11,848 nucleotides of DNA from Cruorifilaria tuberocauda (GCA_013365365.1 JABVXU010001028.1:1-11848); one strand, 5' to 3'; shown: positions 1-8,957, numbered from the stretch's first letter. The notes: generated by a model not told the origin, from the letters alone. Program-made: numbers and translations.

Positions 1-439
1 CGATTAAAAAGGGAAAAAAATAACTGCTGAAATGTTAGAGAATAAGAGAATTAATCTAATATTTCTAAAAATGTATTTAAAAAAAAATTCCTCAGTATAT
101 TCATTTACCAACAATTTACATTGATAAATGATTAATATTCCACGTAAAAGTATATCGATCTGTTGACGTTTATCACGTAACGATTCAAGAAAGTATCAAT
201 ATCAAAAATCAATTTCAGGAAAAAGAACAAAAAAAAAACGCCTTAATAAATCAGGATGTTCAAAAATTTTTTATCAGTGAAATTATTAAACTATTGTATA
301 GTGTAAAGAATTTTCAGGAAATTTTTATCCCTAATTAAAATATTTCAAAATTATCACGAATTATCTAAAAATTTTTCGGCGTAAAAATTTCAAAACAATG
401 ATTACGATAAATATATCATCAATAATGATAAATAAATAC
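1..439. other. Non-coding A+T-rich sequence
   Basis: No open frame, splice-consistent exon, RNA gene or clear repeat unit could be recognised. There are many poly-A runs and scattered TTATC motifs. Confidence 0.5.
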
Positions 440-601
440 ATTGAAGCAATGAAAATTTCAAAATGATACTTATTAAACTTATCAAAAACTTATCACAATA
501 TAATTAATGATCCAAGAAATAATGATAACGATAAAATATACTGAGAAAATCATATTATAAAATAATGAAATAATCCAAGAAAATCATATTATAAAATAAT
601 G

Positions 602-950
602 ATAACGATAAATTATACTAAGATAAATATACTGTTAAGTCAACATTTCAAAACAGCGCTTATCAAGCTTATCAAAATTTTATCAATAATCTGAGAAAAT
701 CCATGTTATAAATCAATAATGATAACACTCTTCTGAAGTATGAAAATGATAAATATACTGATAAGTCAAAATTTTCAAAATAGCACTTATCAAGCTTATC
801 AAAAGCTTATCAAAATTAATAATCTGAGAAAATTCATGTCATAGATCAATAATGATAACTATTCTGAAGTATGAAAATGATAAATATACTGATAAGTCAA
901 ATTCTTCAAAATATCACTTATCAAGCTTATCAAAAGCTTATACAAAATAG
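602..950. repeat. ~131-133 bp GATAA-rich tandem repeat
   Basis: About 2.7 copies. Markers: CTGAGAAAATYCATGT at 691 and 824 (period 133), GATAAATATACTGATAAGTC at 748 and 879 (period 131). Each unit carries several TTATCA/TGATAA motifs and AAGCTT boxes. A looser, older version begins near 440 and includes a duplicated AAATCATATTATAAAATAATG (about 548 and 581). Confidence 0.65.
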
Positions 951-1192
951 AACTTTAAAAATAGGAAAAAAAATTTTTATTTTTCATTATAATTAGAAAA
1001 GTTTGAGAGAAAAATTTCCACTCATCCATCAAAATTGTTTTCAACAATGTTGAAATTTATGAGCGAAAAGAGAAAAATAAAAGCATCAAATTTCAAATTC
1101 AATTTATTACTTCAAAGATTGCTACAGAATAACAATCATGCCACTTCAAGGTGATTTGTTGTCGTTTTTTTTTTAGCAACCAGTAAAGTAAA

Positions 1193-1486
1193 CAAAATTC
1201 TTTGAGTTGATCGAATGATCAATTAATTCAAAAGGGATCGATTGATATTTCACATTCCACAAATTGCTTAGATCAAACTGATCGATTGATATTTTTACAC
1301 TCCAAAAAATGCTCACTTTGATAAGTTTGATTTTTTGATTTGATAAAATTTTAAAATTTGTCTAATTAATGATAATAATTGAATTTTTACAAGTATATAT
1401 TGTAGGGAACAAAATTATTTGAGATCATCTAAATGATCATTCAAATTAATCGATTGATATTTTAAATTCCAAAAATTGCTTGAATT
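1193..1486. repeat. Three-copy dispersed repeat with ATCGATTGATATTT core
   Basis: The identical 14-nt core lies at 1237-1250, 1281-1294 and 1449-1462, each followed by a variant of ATTCCAAAAATTGCTT. The first and third copies are also preceded by CAAAATTNTTTGAG and ATGATCA-rich bases (from 1193 and 1410), so the block as a whole was duplicated. Later copies are followed by AATTAATGATAAT. Confidence 0.55.
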
Positions 1487-1676
1487 TAATTAATGATAAT
1501 TGATAATTGAATTCTTACAAATACATATATATATTATACTGAGCGAAAAGTTTTCTAATAATAATTATTTATTCTAAGCAAAATTTACAAATTATTCTTA
1601 TACAGTAAAACATCTAAATATAATTATTATTGTTTTCATGATATTTCAAATTCTCATTTGAATTTGATTATTATTA

Positions 1677-1742
1677 TTTTCAGGATGTCTTTAATTTTAT
1701 CAATAATTTAAATTATTGATAAAATTAAAGATATCCTGAAAA
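1677..1742. repeat. 66-bp palindrome without a loop
   Basis: Bases 1677-1709 are the reverse complement of 1710-1742 at 32 of 33 positions. The single exception (G at 1686 facing T at 1733) would still pair as G-U in RNA transcribed from the plus strand. It begins TTTTCAGGAT and the centre is AATTT|AAATT. No flanking target-site duplication or coding content is evident. Confidence 0.85.
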
Positions 1743-2380
1743 CTTCTCTTACTCAAAAAAGACTTCTATGATTCGTTTTTTAAATCTTAATTCAATAAAG
1801 AATCATTAAAATTAAATTGAACTTCAAATACGAAACTCGAATACTAGAATACAGAAATGCAAAAAAAGAATTAAATACAAAAAAATACTAGAAACATATA
1901 AATGAGAAGAATCAATAAGTTTAATTCTTTAAACTAGCTAAAAATATGAGAGGCTAGGAGCGCATATTAGCTCTAAAATTAGCTTACTGAACAGCTCTGA
2001 AATTAGCTTACTTGAAATTAATATGAGAATGAACATTTGAGACAAATATGATATCTCATTTCATCTACTAAAGAAATTAAGCATCGAAGATTGATTAATG
2101 ATCGAAGAAAATCAATAAATGATAAATATAGTGAAATTGGATCTAAAAAAGTCCAGATTATCAATTATCACTTTATTATCAAAGATTAATTATCAATTTA
2201 ATTATCAATTATACCTCAGTATATCATGTTCATTATTACTGATATATAGAATTTCTGAAATATGATAAAGCAATAAGCAAAAGTTATTATGAGAGATAAG
2301 AAACGGTTCGAATATCCAGTAGTAATATATTTCATAATTTATAATGAAATTGCTCGAGTAGATGAGAGTAATAGATGTCG
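1743..2380. other. Non-coding stretch with a 24-bp tandem pair
   Basis: The only clear structure is AGCTCTRAAATTAGCTTACT plus four bases repeated head to tail at 1969-1992 and 1993-2016. TTATCAATTA-type motifs cluster at about 2155-2215. No gene is seen. Confidence 0.5.
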
Positions 2381-3132
2381 TAGAGATTGATAAGAGGATG
2401 ATAAGTTTATTAGAGATTGATAAGAGGATGACAAGTTTGTTAGAGATAGATAAGATGATAAGTTTATTATAGATAAGAGGATGGTAAGTTTACTAGAGAT
2501 AGATAAGAGGATGACAAGTTTATCAGAGATTGATGAGAGGTGAGAGGATGATAAGCTTGTTAGAGATAGATAAAAGGTGAGAGGGTGATAAGTTTATTAG
2601 AGATTGATAAGAGGTAAGAGGACGATAAGTTTATTAGAGATAGATAAGAGGTAAGAGGATGATAAGTTTATTAGAGATAGATAAGAGGTAAGAGGATGAT
2701 AAGTTTATTAGAGATTGATAAAAGGTGAGAGGATGATAAGTTTATTAGAGATTGATAAAAGGTGAGAGGATGATAAGTTTGTTAGAGATTGATAAAAGGT
2801 GAGAGGATGATAAGTTTGTTAGAGATTGATAAGAGGCAAGAGGATGGTAAGTTTATTAGAGATAGATAAGAGGATGATAAGTTTGTTAGAGATAGATAAG
2901 AGGATGATAAGTTTATTAGAGATGGATAAGAGGATGATAAGTTTATTAGAGATAGATAAGATGATAAGTTTATTAGAGATAGATAAGAGGATGATAAGTT
3001 TATTAGAGATTGATAAGAGACAAGAGGACGATAAGTTTATTAGAGATAGATAAGAGGTAGGAGGATGATAAGTTTATTAGAGATGGATAAGAGGATGATA
3101 AGTTTATTAGAGATAAGAGGATGATAAGTTTG
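2381..3132. repeat. ~750-bp GATAAG minisatellite
   Basis: Some 20-odd head-to-tail units. The base unit is 30 bp (GAGATWGATAAGAGGATGAT followed by AAGTTTATTA). Variants of about 27 bp lack GAG, and variants of about 37 bp insert RAGGTRAGA. The plus strand is nearly free of cytosine. In one frame the 30-bp units read MISLLEIDKR repeatedly, which gives a 75-codon open frame at 2826-3053. That frame is a by-product of a period divisible by three and is broken on both sides by the other unit lengths. Confidence 0.9.
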
Positions 3133-3286
3133 TGTAATTCAATATGCCTTATAGCTTTCAAGTGTAATGTGAAATAATTTTAAGAATCTAAATAGAACTA
3201 ATTTTTCTTTTTCGTCTCCTCTTACTTTCACTTCTATCACTTTACAACGTTATCATCATGATTACTGCACCTAGTTGATCTTTAAC

Positions 3287-3712
3287 CTTAACAGATTCTC
3301 TTATCACATCCGTCATCTTTCATATCATGAAATGTCTGACAACAATTCATTCATAAAGTATCATATTTTAATCTCAAATTACCTCAGGTATGAATTACTT
3401 ATCTTTTTTTTTCTTGCACAATTATGATTATGATAAGGATTATAATCAGAAGATGATCTTGATGATTGCCGTATGAAAAAAGTTTAAAATGAAAAAGTTG
3501 AAATAATAGATATCAAAAATATTTCGATTATTTTCAAATTAGCATTTTTTTTAAATTTCATGAACAGTTCGATAAATGCTTAATAATGCAAATCAAGTTT
3601 GATTTTATTTTTTTGATTGAGGAAAATCTCTTACTTTATAAATAGAATGTTACAAGTGATATTACATTTCATGATATCAACGATAATGGATGTGATAAGA
3701 GAATCTGTTAAG
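3287..3712. repeat. Foldback element with 49-bp arms
   Basis: Arm 3287-3335 and the reverse complement of 3664-3712 agree at 45 of 49 positions (CTTAACAGATTCTCTTATCA outermost, ATATCATGAAATGT innermost). Weaker complementarity appears to continue inward for some tens of bases. The ~328-nt interior is A+T-rich and has no open frame. It could be a small non-autonomous foldback/MITE-like element, although no clear target-site duplication is visible. Confidence 0.65.
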
Positions 3713-3764
3713 AAATTAACTTAATAAATTAACATATTAAACCATAAATAGTTGCAACTCTTCA

Positions 3765-4131
3765 AATGTAAATTTAACTTTTAATTTTAATCAAATATTT
3801 AAAAATTGGGTAGAGGAAAGTTTTTTTGAATTTTGTAAAATTAATTGGTTTATTTCAAATAATTAATTATCATAAATGATTAATTAAATAATATGAAAAG
3901 AAATGATGATATTACTTCAATTATGTGGAATTACTTTAACAATTTGAACCTTATTAAACTGTAAGTTGTTATTTATCAATAAATGCAAGCTTAACTTTTA
4001 ATCTTAATTAAATATTTAAGCATTAAATAGCGGAAAGTTGCTCTGAATTTCATGGAATTGGTCAATTAATTTTAAACAATTAATTATTTAAAATAATTAA
4101 TTAAATAATTCGAAATAAAATGATGATATTA
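3765..4131. repeat. Diverged ~150-bp direct duplication
   Basis: 3765-3914 and 3980-4131 share, in order, TTAACTTTTAATYTTAATYA, AATATTTAA, GGAAAGTT, AATTGGT, CAATTAATTAT, TTAATTAAATAAT and ATGATGATATTA. Spacing is conserved and there are many substitutions. No coding content. Confidence 0.6.
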
Positions 4132-4264
4132 TCAGTCGATTAAGCAATATATTATTGGTAAGTTCAAAAATTAAGCAAAAATTTGTTGAATTTCGCAAAT
4201 TCAGCTTAATTACTGATAATTTCTAAAATGACGAATCGAAAAATGACGAATATCAATCATGACG

Positions 4265-4270
4265 TTTATT
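4265..4270 (-). terminator. Putative polyadenylation signal of the receptor gene
   Basis: AATAAA on the minus strand, about 213 nt after the receptor stop codon. It is the first clear hexamer noticed after the stop. In sequence this A+T-rich such hexamers also arise by chance. Confidence 0.35.
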
Positions 4271-4294
4271 TTTCGCAATCAGATAGTATAATTA

Positions 4295-4398
4295 TTGGAA
4301 ACTGTTCACAGTCAATAATTTTTGTAATTTTTGATTTACAAAAATGAATACCGTTTCATAAGATTCCTTTATATCAGAACAAATATAACAGTTTCCAA
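4295..4398. repeat. 12-bp inverted repeat in the receptor 3' UTR
   Basis: TTGGAAACTGTT (4295-4306) and its exact reverse complement (4387-4398) are separated by 80 nt. They would form a hairpin in the transcript just upstream of the putative poly(A) signal. A short open frame on the minus strand spans this hairpin, but it resembles no protein I know. Confidence 0.45.
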
Positions 4399-4482
4399 AA
4401 AAAAAAAAAAGAAAATATTTGAAAATTCTCGAATAATTTCGATACGATTCACTGTTAACAGTACAATTTTGTATTAACAAGT

Positions 4483-4570
4483 TTATCTAACTGTCCTAAC
4501 AGTTAAATTAACACTTTGACGTGATTTCAATTCGACAACATTCATAGTTCGTTTCTTACATATTCCAAAT
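4483..4570 (-). CDS. Receptor exon 7 (cytoplasmic tail and stop)
   Basis: Twenty-eight codons and TAA at 4485-4483. The tail begins FGICKKRTMNVVE and is rich in Arg, Ser and Val, with a Cys (residue 296) next to basic residues that could be lipidated. The acceptor TTCTAATTCAG is strong and supplies the phase required by exon 6. Recognition rests on splice signals and phase, not on homology. Confidence 0.6.
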
Positions 4571-7500
4571 CTGAATTAGAAAAATTAACAAATAATTTTA
4601 CTGCAAATTATTATTTCAATAAGCTTTCATCATTAATCATTTAGCAGATTACAAATGAATTGATTTGTTAGAAAAAAGGCAAAAAAAAAAAGTTTTACTT
4701 TAATAGAAATAGAATGTTACGTGTATTGCTACACTTACTTCTGAAATATGCATAGCATTAGATTGATGACGGCTTCTCGAATTTCACGTAAACGATAAAC
4801 AACCATAATTCCTTTTGTAAATGAATTTAAGCATGTGATTATAACGATAGCTATGAAAATTGTATTTGGTGCTTTATCTTTTCCGGTCTCAAAAAATGCC
4901 ACAATCATAGGTAAAACGTATAAGCCAGCAGTTGCAAAACACGATAAGCCAACTGTTTTTGTAAAGTTTAATTGACGTTTGTTTATATTAACTGTTTTTA
5001 TATTCTGAAAATAGAGAATTAAATAATTATTATTCTTAATCTCAAGCAAAATCATCAATAAATCCTTCCATTCTACCATAGTCACATTGACACCGTAATT
5101 AGATATCATACTGTAATCGCATATCGATATACCATAATCACATAACATACCGTAACCTGATGTCATACCGTAATCAGATATCGTATCGTAATATAATATA
5201 CCGTAAATCGAAAATTCGCCACGGTAAATATAAAAAATTAATTTTCACTTAACCTAAATTTACTATAAATTAAAAAGCAAACTTGCTGTTCTTTGATTTT
5301 TCTACTGTATTGTCGTACGATAAATAACGTGATAATGTGAAGCATAACACTTCCAACAGCTGCACCAATACGTGTGCCGTAAAATAGTCGATTGAATATT
5401 GGACATCGACTATTTGGCGTCCTAAAATATATATTTCGTTATTTGATTAGAAATTCAAATTTAACAAAAAAAAAACGAATTATATGTAAAACTGGAAAAA
5501 GCTACATTAAATTGTACTAATTAGAACTAATTAACAAACTCTATAGATGAAATAAGAATAGAAACAATTAAATAAGCTTACTATCGTATTTTTGATTTAA
5601 TTAATTAAAAAATTAGAGAGAATTTCAGAAAATTCAAAATATCATCTGCTAATAATTGAATTTAATTTTAATCATTTATAAATTTTCCTTGCAAAAAAAA
5701 GAATTTCACAAAACTACTAACCAACAGAAATGATGAACTTTGACATTATTTAGACATGAACAAATTACACTTGCAGAAATTAGTACAAAAATTAATAAAT
5801 TACTGCCAGCGATCTAAAATTCAGTTCTTTTTTTTATTAATAAATAATTTTAAAGTAATAAATGTAATATTGCCAACTTCACTTCCGATCTATAAACAAT
5901 GCTAAACGATTCATCTCGTAAATAAATTCACGGTATTTGTACGTGAAACAAACTGATCACTCGTCACGTCAATAACCTATCGCTGACGTTTTTCTTCCTG
6001 CTGATCAGTAATTCAAACGTTTTTTCTCCGTGATCAGTAATTGAACAATCATAATTTTTACATATTAAAGGTATAAGTTAATCAATCTTACCAAATGATG
6101 CTGAATGCTTAACATCTTTTTATAATAGAAAACAGGTTTGACGATCGAAATCATCCGATCGATACTAACCACAAGCATTGATATAGCTGTCATCGGTTCC
6201 GTCCTAAATTTATTTTCTTATCAGTTATCATCCTAAATCATACAGTATTTCATCGATGAATTTTCATCTAATATAGTACAGTAATCAGTGCTATCAAAGA
6301 ATTGAAATGATAACTGAGCTGTTTCCATGGTTTAAATTTATCACTATTATTATAGATAAGGTAAACAAGAAATCAAGGAGTGCAGGAGTGAATAAAAGGT
6401 TGAAAAAGAGAAATTATAGGAAGACTGATATGATATGATAGGTTTCATGATTCAATTATGATATGTTATACGGTATTTTCAAATATAATAAGGTTTTTTT
6501 TTCTCCACAAAGAATATTACAGTTATCATATAAACTTCGTATCTTTACTTTGTAAGTAGGTTAGGTTATCATTTAGAAAGATATGCATGGACTGAAAGTA
6601 CAGGAAGACGTGGATTGAACTGATGATACTAAGAATTTCAATTATAAAAGGTACAAATTAAGTAATTTAGTAAGAGTTAATTGTTTCCTGTAGTTTTATA
6701 TTGTATCCGTCAAAAACCAAAAATTTCATGATATGATATGATAAGTTCTATATTTCAATTATGATATGCTATGCGTTATTTTATAAAGTTTTTTAGGTTT
6801 TTATTATGAGTTTTTTTTTTCACAAAAAATGTTGCAGTTATCATACAAACTTCGTATCTTTACTTTGTAAGTAAAGTTTCATAGCAAAAACTTTATCAAA
6901 AAATACAAGTCACAGTGGGAAAAAGCTTAATTTTTAATTAGATGTTAATTAAACCTTTATATTTAAATTTTATTAATTAAATTTTTAATTTAATTGGATT
7001 TTCAATTAGTAAATACAAATATAGTAATATTTCAAATTAGGTTTTTGTTTAATTTATTTTATCGCCTTATTTACTTGTTATTCTTACTTCTTAACTTTGT
7101 TTCTTTTCTTCAAATAGTGAAAAATTTTTCGTAATTTTCTAAATTCAAACAAATTTAAAACGAAGTTATGAAAAGTTTACTAACCATGCCAAAAGAATAT
7201 TATGCGGCATAATTACACAAATTAATCTTGAAACTGTATCATTTTGATTTCCCAAAAAAATTTGAATATTACGTGTCACACCTGTTAACGCAATTGCAAA
7301 ACCCATTAAACCATCAGCAAGAAACTGAAATTCTAAATTTTTTTAAAATTCATTCATTTTTGCTTATCATAGATATCTTTGATAAGAAACTGTAATAATA
7401 TTCGTTTTTTTTTTCTAACAAGCATAAGTTTTTGCTTGCTTAATTTGTTATCAATAAGGCAAATCATAAGTTTAAAACTTATGATAAGTTAAGATCACGA

Positions 7501-7768
7501 TTTATCTTAGTTCAAATAATTGCAAAGAACTTATGATAAGTTAAAACTTATGATTTACCTTATTGATAACAGATTAAAACTGTAAAATTCAATCGTACAA
7601 GAAATGGTTTCTGAAGTGAAAGTTAATGAAAAATCATCAAACCTCCATTCCAGTAAGACTGTATCGATCACGATTTGTCTTAGTTCGAACAATTGCAGCA
7701 AAAAATAGCATATTTAGGATGAAAACTATAATTCCATTTATGATATAAAATGAAAACTTTATTATCAT
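4483..7768 (-). CDS. Seven-transmembrane GPCR-like receptor, nematode chemoreceptor type (7 exons, 320 aa)
   Basis: A serpentine receptor expected to sit in the plasma membrane and signal through G proteins; the ligand is unknown. Exons on the minus strand are 7768-7643, 7324-7185, 6203-6092, 5813-5722, 5421-5283, 5004-4739 and 4570-4483. They total 963 nt and all six junctions agree in phase (0, 2, 0, 2, 0, 2). Visible landmarks are N19 in TM1, L44-A45-D46 in TM2, C78 before TM3 with C156/C163 as possible disulfide partners, S102-I103-D104-R105 plus P112 and YY115-116 after TM3, P235 in TM6, and N263...Y273 in TM7 in place of a classical NPxxY. Helix-8-like LREIREAV and a basic 29-residue tail follow. 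The length suits nematode Srsx/rhodopsin-like receptors, and Srsx is my best but unproven family guess. A putative AATAAA lies at 4270-4265. An extra 5' coding exon cannot be excluded, because only about 5 residues precede TM1. Confidence 0.8.
4739..5004 (-). CDS. Receptor exon 6 (TM6, TM7, helix 8)
   Basis: Residues 204-291 plus two bases. TM6 (about 217-240) contains LYVLP and TM7 (about 251-273) ends KGIMVVYR. The acceptor TTTTCAG at 5005-5011 is in frame. Reading on upstream of it to 5166 is also open but is intronic repeat, not receptor. The donor CAGAA|GTAAGTG is canonical. If it is not used, the frame stops at once (TAA at 4737-4735). Confidence 0.85.
5075..5215. repeat. Degenerate ~16-20 bp tandem repeat in receptor intron 5
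   Basis: Variants of ATACCGTAATCAGATATC recur about seven times (ACACCGTAATTAGATATC, ATACTGTAATCGCATATC, ATACCATAATCACAT and so on). By chance the minus strand stays open from 5166 into exon 6, but the translation is a low-complexity repeat and lies outside the exon's TTTTCAG acceptor. Confidence 0.6.
5283..5421 (-). CDS. Receptor exon 5 (second outer loop and TM5)
   Basis: Residues 158-203. The loop TPNSRCPIFN carries C163. TM5 is followed by a basic third inner loop, VRQYSRKIKEQQ. I placed the donor at CAA|GTTTGC because it alone gives the phase 0 needed by exon 6; GTAAAT and GTTAAG further on would break the frame. Intron 1 also uses a GTTTG donor, which supports this. Confidence 0.72.
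5722..5813 (-). CDS. Receptor exon 4 (TM4)
   Basis: Residues 127-156 plus two bases. An uninterrupted hydrophobic helix (LLIFVLISASVIC) is followed by VHHFC, the start of the second outer loop. The acceptor is AATTTTAG and the donor TG|GTTAGT, phase 2. The split codon gives W157. Confidence 0.8.
5814..6091 (-). other. Receptor intron 3
   Basis: 278 nt. It contains a short direct duplication, TGATCAGTAATT at about 6002 and 6031 followed by similar bases, in a locally less A+T-rich stretch (about 5935-6050). No coding signal is seen. Confidence 0.5.
6092..6203 (-). CDS. Receptor exon 3 (TM3 and DR motif)
   Basis: Residues 90-126. TM3 ends in SIDRMISIVKPVFYY, which matches the D-R-(x)n-P-x-x-Y pattern at the cytoplasmic end of TM3 in rhodopsin-like receptors. 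The acceptor is AATTTAG and the donor TTG|GTAAGA, phase 0. Confidence 0.82.
6427..6873. repeat. Direct duplication in receptor intron 2
   Basis: Two ~130-145 bp copies (about 6427-6558 and 6728-6873) share TGATATGATATGATA at the left and an identical 27-nt block at the right (6532-6558 and 6847-6873, AAACTTCGTATCTTT...GTAAGTA). The middles are diverged and poly-T rich. Intron 2 (6204-7184) is 981 nt and I see no exon in it. Confidence 0.65.
7185..7324 (-). CDS. Receptor exon 2 (TM2, first outer loop, start of TM3)
   Basis: Residues 43-88 plus two bases of codon 89. It opens with FLADGLMG, where the TM2 aspartate is D46 (compare the conserved TM2 Asp of rhodopsin-like receptors). C78 is the likely outer-loop disulfide cysteine. 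The acceptor is GAATTTCAG and the donor TG|GTTAGT, phase 2. The split codon gives W89. Confidence 0.8.
7446..7571. repeat. Inverted repeat with ~45-bp arms in receptor intron 1
   Basis: Arm 7446-7490 is the reverse complement of 7528-7571 with about four differences including a one-base indel. The arms contain a nested palindrome, ATCATAAGTTT-A-AAACTTATGAT. The 37-nt loop carries the exon 1 fragment. The element lies between receptor exons 1 and 2 and would fold strongly in the pre-mRNA. Confidence 0.75.
7493..7524 (-). pseudogene. 32-nt copy of receptor exon 1 inside intron 1
   Basis: Matches exon 1 bases 7666-7697 at 29 of 32 positions, in the same orientation. All three differences are transitions. 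In the exon 1 frame it reads AI, then a stop, then TKINRD, against AIVRTKTNRD, so it is dead. It lies between the arms of the inverted repeat at 7446-7571. Confidence 0.7.
7643..7768 (-). CDS. Receptor exon 1 (TM1)
   Basis: Forty-two codons, residues 1-42. A hydrophobic stretch (about residues 6-27) with N19 is followed by a basic loop, IVRTKTNRDRYS. The ATG at 7768 is one base after a TTTCAG acceptor, which favours it as the start. Upstream in-frame sequence to 7843 is open but begins with GTG and crosses two acceptors, so I did not use it. The donor is GAG|GTTTGA, phase 0. Confidence 0.75.
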
Positions 7769-7769
7769 C

Positions 7770-7777
7770 CTGAAACG
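7770..7777 (-). promoter_or_regulatory. Putative trans-splice (spliced-leader) acceptor at the receptor start
   Basis: TTTCAG ends one base before the ATG, giving CAG|GATG. A second acceptor, ATTTTCAG, ends at 7783, 13 bases further upstream. In nematodes such a site directly before a start codon often receives a spliced leader. A cis-spliced upstream exon is the alternative; joined at 7782 it would add FRFR before M1. Confidence 0.4.
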
Positions 7778-7843
7778 AAAACCTGAAAATGCTATATACT
7801 TTTGCAGAAAATCGGAAAAATTCTTATCTAATTTAAAATTCAC

Positions 7844-8282
7844 CTAGCTTACACGAATTAAGTAAATGAATCCTTTCTCCATATTTAGCATATATAATTA
7901 TCAATTCATCATTTTTGTTTATAGTATTTTTAAAATATGAAAAATACCAATTACTTCGAATTTTCTACGGTAATAGAGTAAAGTTTTTTAAAAGAGACGA
8001 TTACAATATTTAATTCAATCTTTTATTAAATCGTTCGTGACAAAGTTTTCTTTTTTTTTTCCTTGATTACTTTTTTGTTTTTCTTTTTTCGACTAATAGC
8101 TTTTTCTCAATCTTTTTTTTTCTTTTCAAATGCTAAATGAATTTCTATGATTGTTTATTTCTCACGATTTTACTGAAAATGCTTCTTTTTTGCAATGAAA
8201 TAATTTTGCTAATTTTTATTGACAATATTTAATAATAGCATGGATTGAATAATTTAGCCGCTGTAAATAGCTAATTTTAAAC
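7844..8282. other. Upstream region of the receptor gene, with polypyrimidine tract
   Basis: 8043-8129 is almost entirely T and C on the plus strand (poly-purine on the receptor's own strand). No TATA box or other promoter element can be singled out in sequence this A+T-rich. Confidence 0.45.
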
Positions 8283-8757
8283 AATTTTACTTATCAATTC
8301 AAAAAATACTTGCAATAAATTAAATTATCAAATCATAAATGTACATTGATAAATTAACTTGTCAATTAGAGAACTACTTGTAATTAATTATTTATCAAAT
8401 TAAAAGTGTAATTAATTATTTATCAAATTAAAAGTACTCAAAAAATACTTGTAATAAGTTAACTTATCAATTCAAGTAATACTTGTAATTAATTATTTAT
8501 CAAATTAAAAGTACTCAAAAAATAGTTGAAATAAGTTTACTTCTCAATTTAAGGAATACTCGTAATAAATTAACTTATCAATTCAAGAAATACTTGTAAT
8601 TAATTGTTTATCAAATTAAAAGTACTCAAAGAATACTTGTAATAAGTTAACTCATCAATTCAAAAAATACTTGTAATTAATTAACTTATCAAATCATAAA
8701 AGTACACTGATAAATTAACTTATCAACTCAAAAAATACTTGTAATAAATTTCTCACT
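8283..8757. repeat. Alternating 34/43-bp tandem array
   Basis: Units begin ACTTGTAAT. Starts near 8447, 8481, 8524, 8558, 8592, 8635 and 8669 give steps of 34, 43, 34, 34, 43 and 34. The 34-bp type contains AAGTTAACTTATCAATTCAA and the 43-bp type AATTAATTATTTATCAAATT then AAAAGTACTCAAAAAAT. Earlier units (from 8283) are more diverged. It lies between the divergent genes. Confidence 0.75.
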
Positions 8758-8873
8758 TAACAAAATCCAAATACTTACAGTTTGATGGACGAAATGATCA
8801 AATGATTACCACAATAAGCTTATCGTAATTGATAAATACCATATCATGGTAATTGATTACCGTAATTGCTTCG

Positions 8874-8957
8874 TTTTTGATGAATATCGGATAATTATCA
8901 GAAATTATCAATGATACAGTTATTTTTGATGTTATGAGATAATTATCAGAGCTTATC
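8874..8957. repeat. Short direct duplication with GATAATTATCAG
   Basis: 8874-8909 and 8923-8957 share TTTTTGATG, then GATAATTATCAG and TTATC. Just before it (8848-8862) lies a small palindromic GGTAATTGATTACC. Confidence 0.5.

Noticed and set aside
2826..3053. 75-codon open frame of repeated MISLLEIDKR
   Set aside because: It is a translation of the 30-bp minisatellite; it ends where other unit lengths break the frame and shows no gene context.
4292..4480. 62-codon minus-strand open frame downstream of the receptor
   Set aside because: It lies just past the receptor stop, has low-complexity Phe runs from a poly-T tract, overlaps a hairpin and has no recognisable domain.
5005..5166. In-frame extension of receptor exon 6 upstream (MTSGYG...)
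   Set aside because: It is intron 5 repeat read through a TTTTCAG acceptor; the phase-matched exon 5 lies further upstream.
7769..7843. N-terminal extension of the receptor to 7843
   Set aside because: It would start at GTG, has no hydrophobic leader, and is interrupted by two good splice acceptors.
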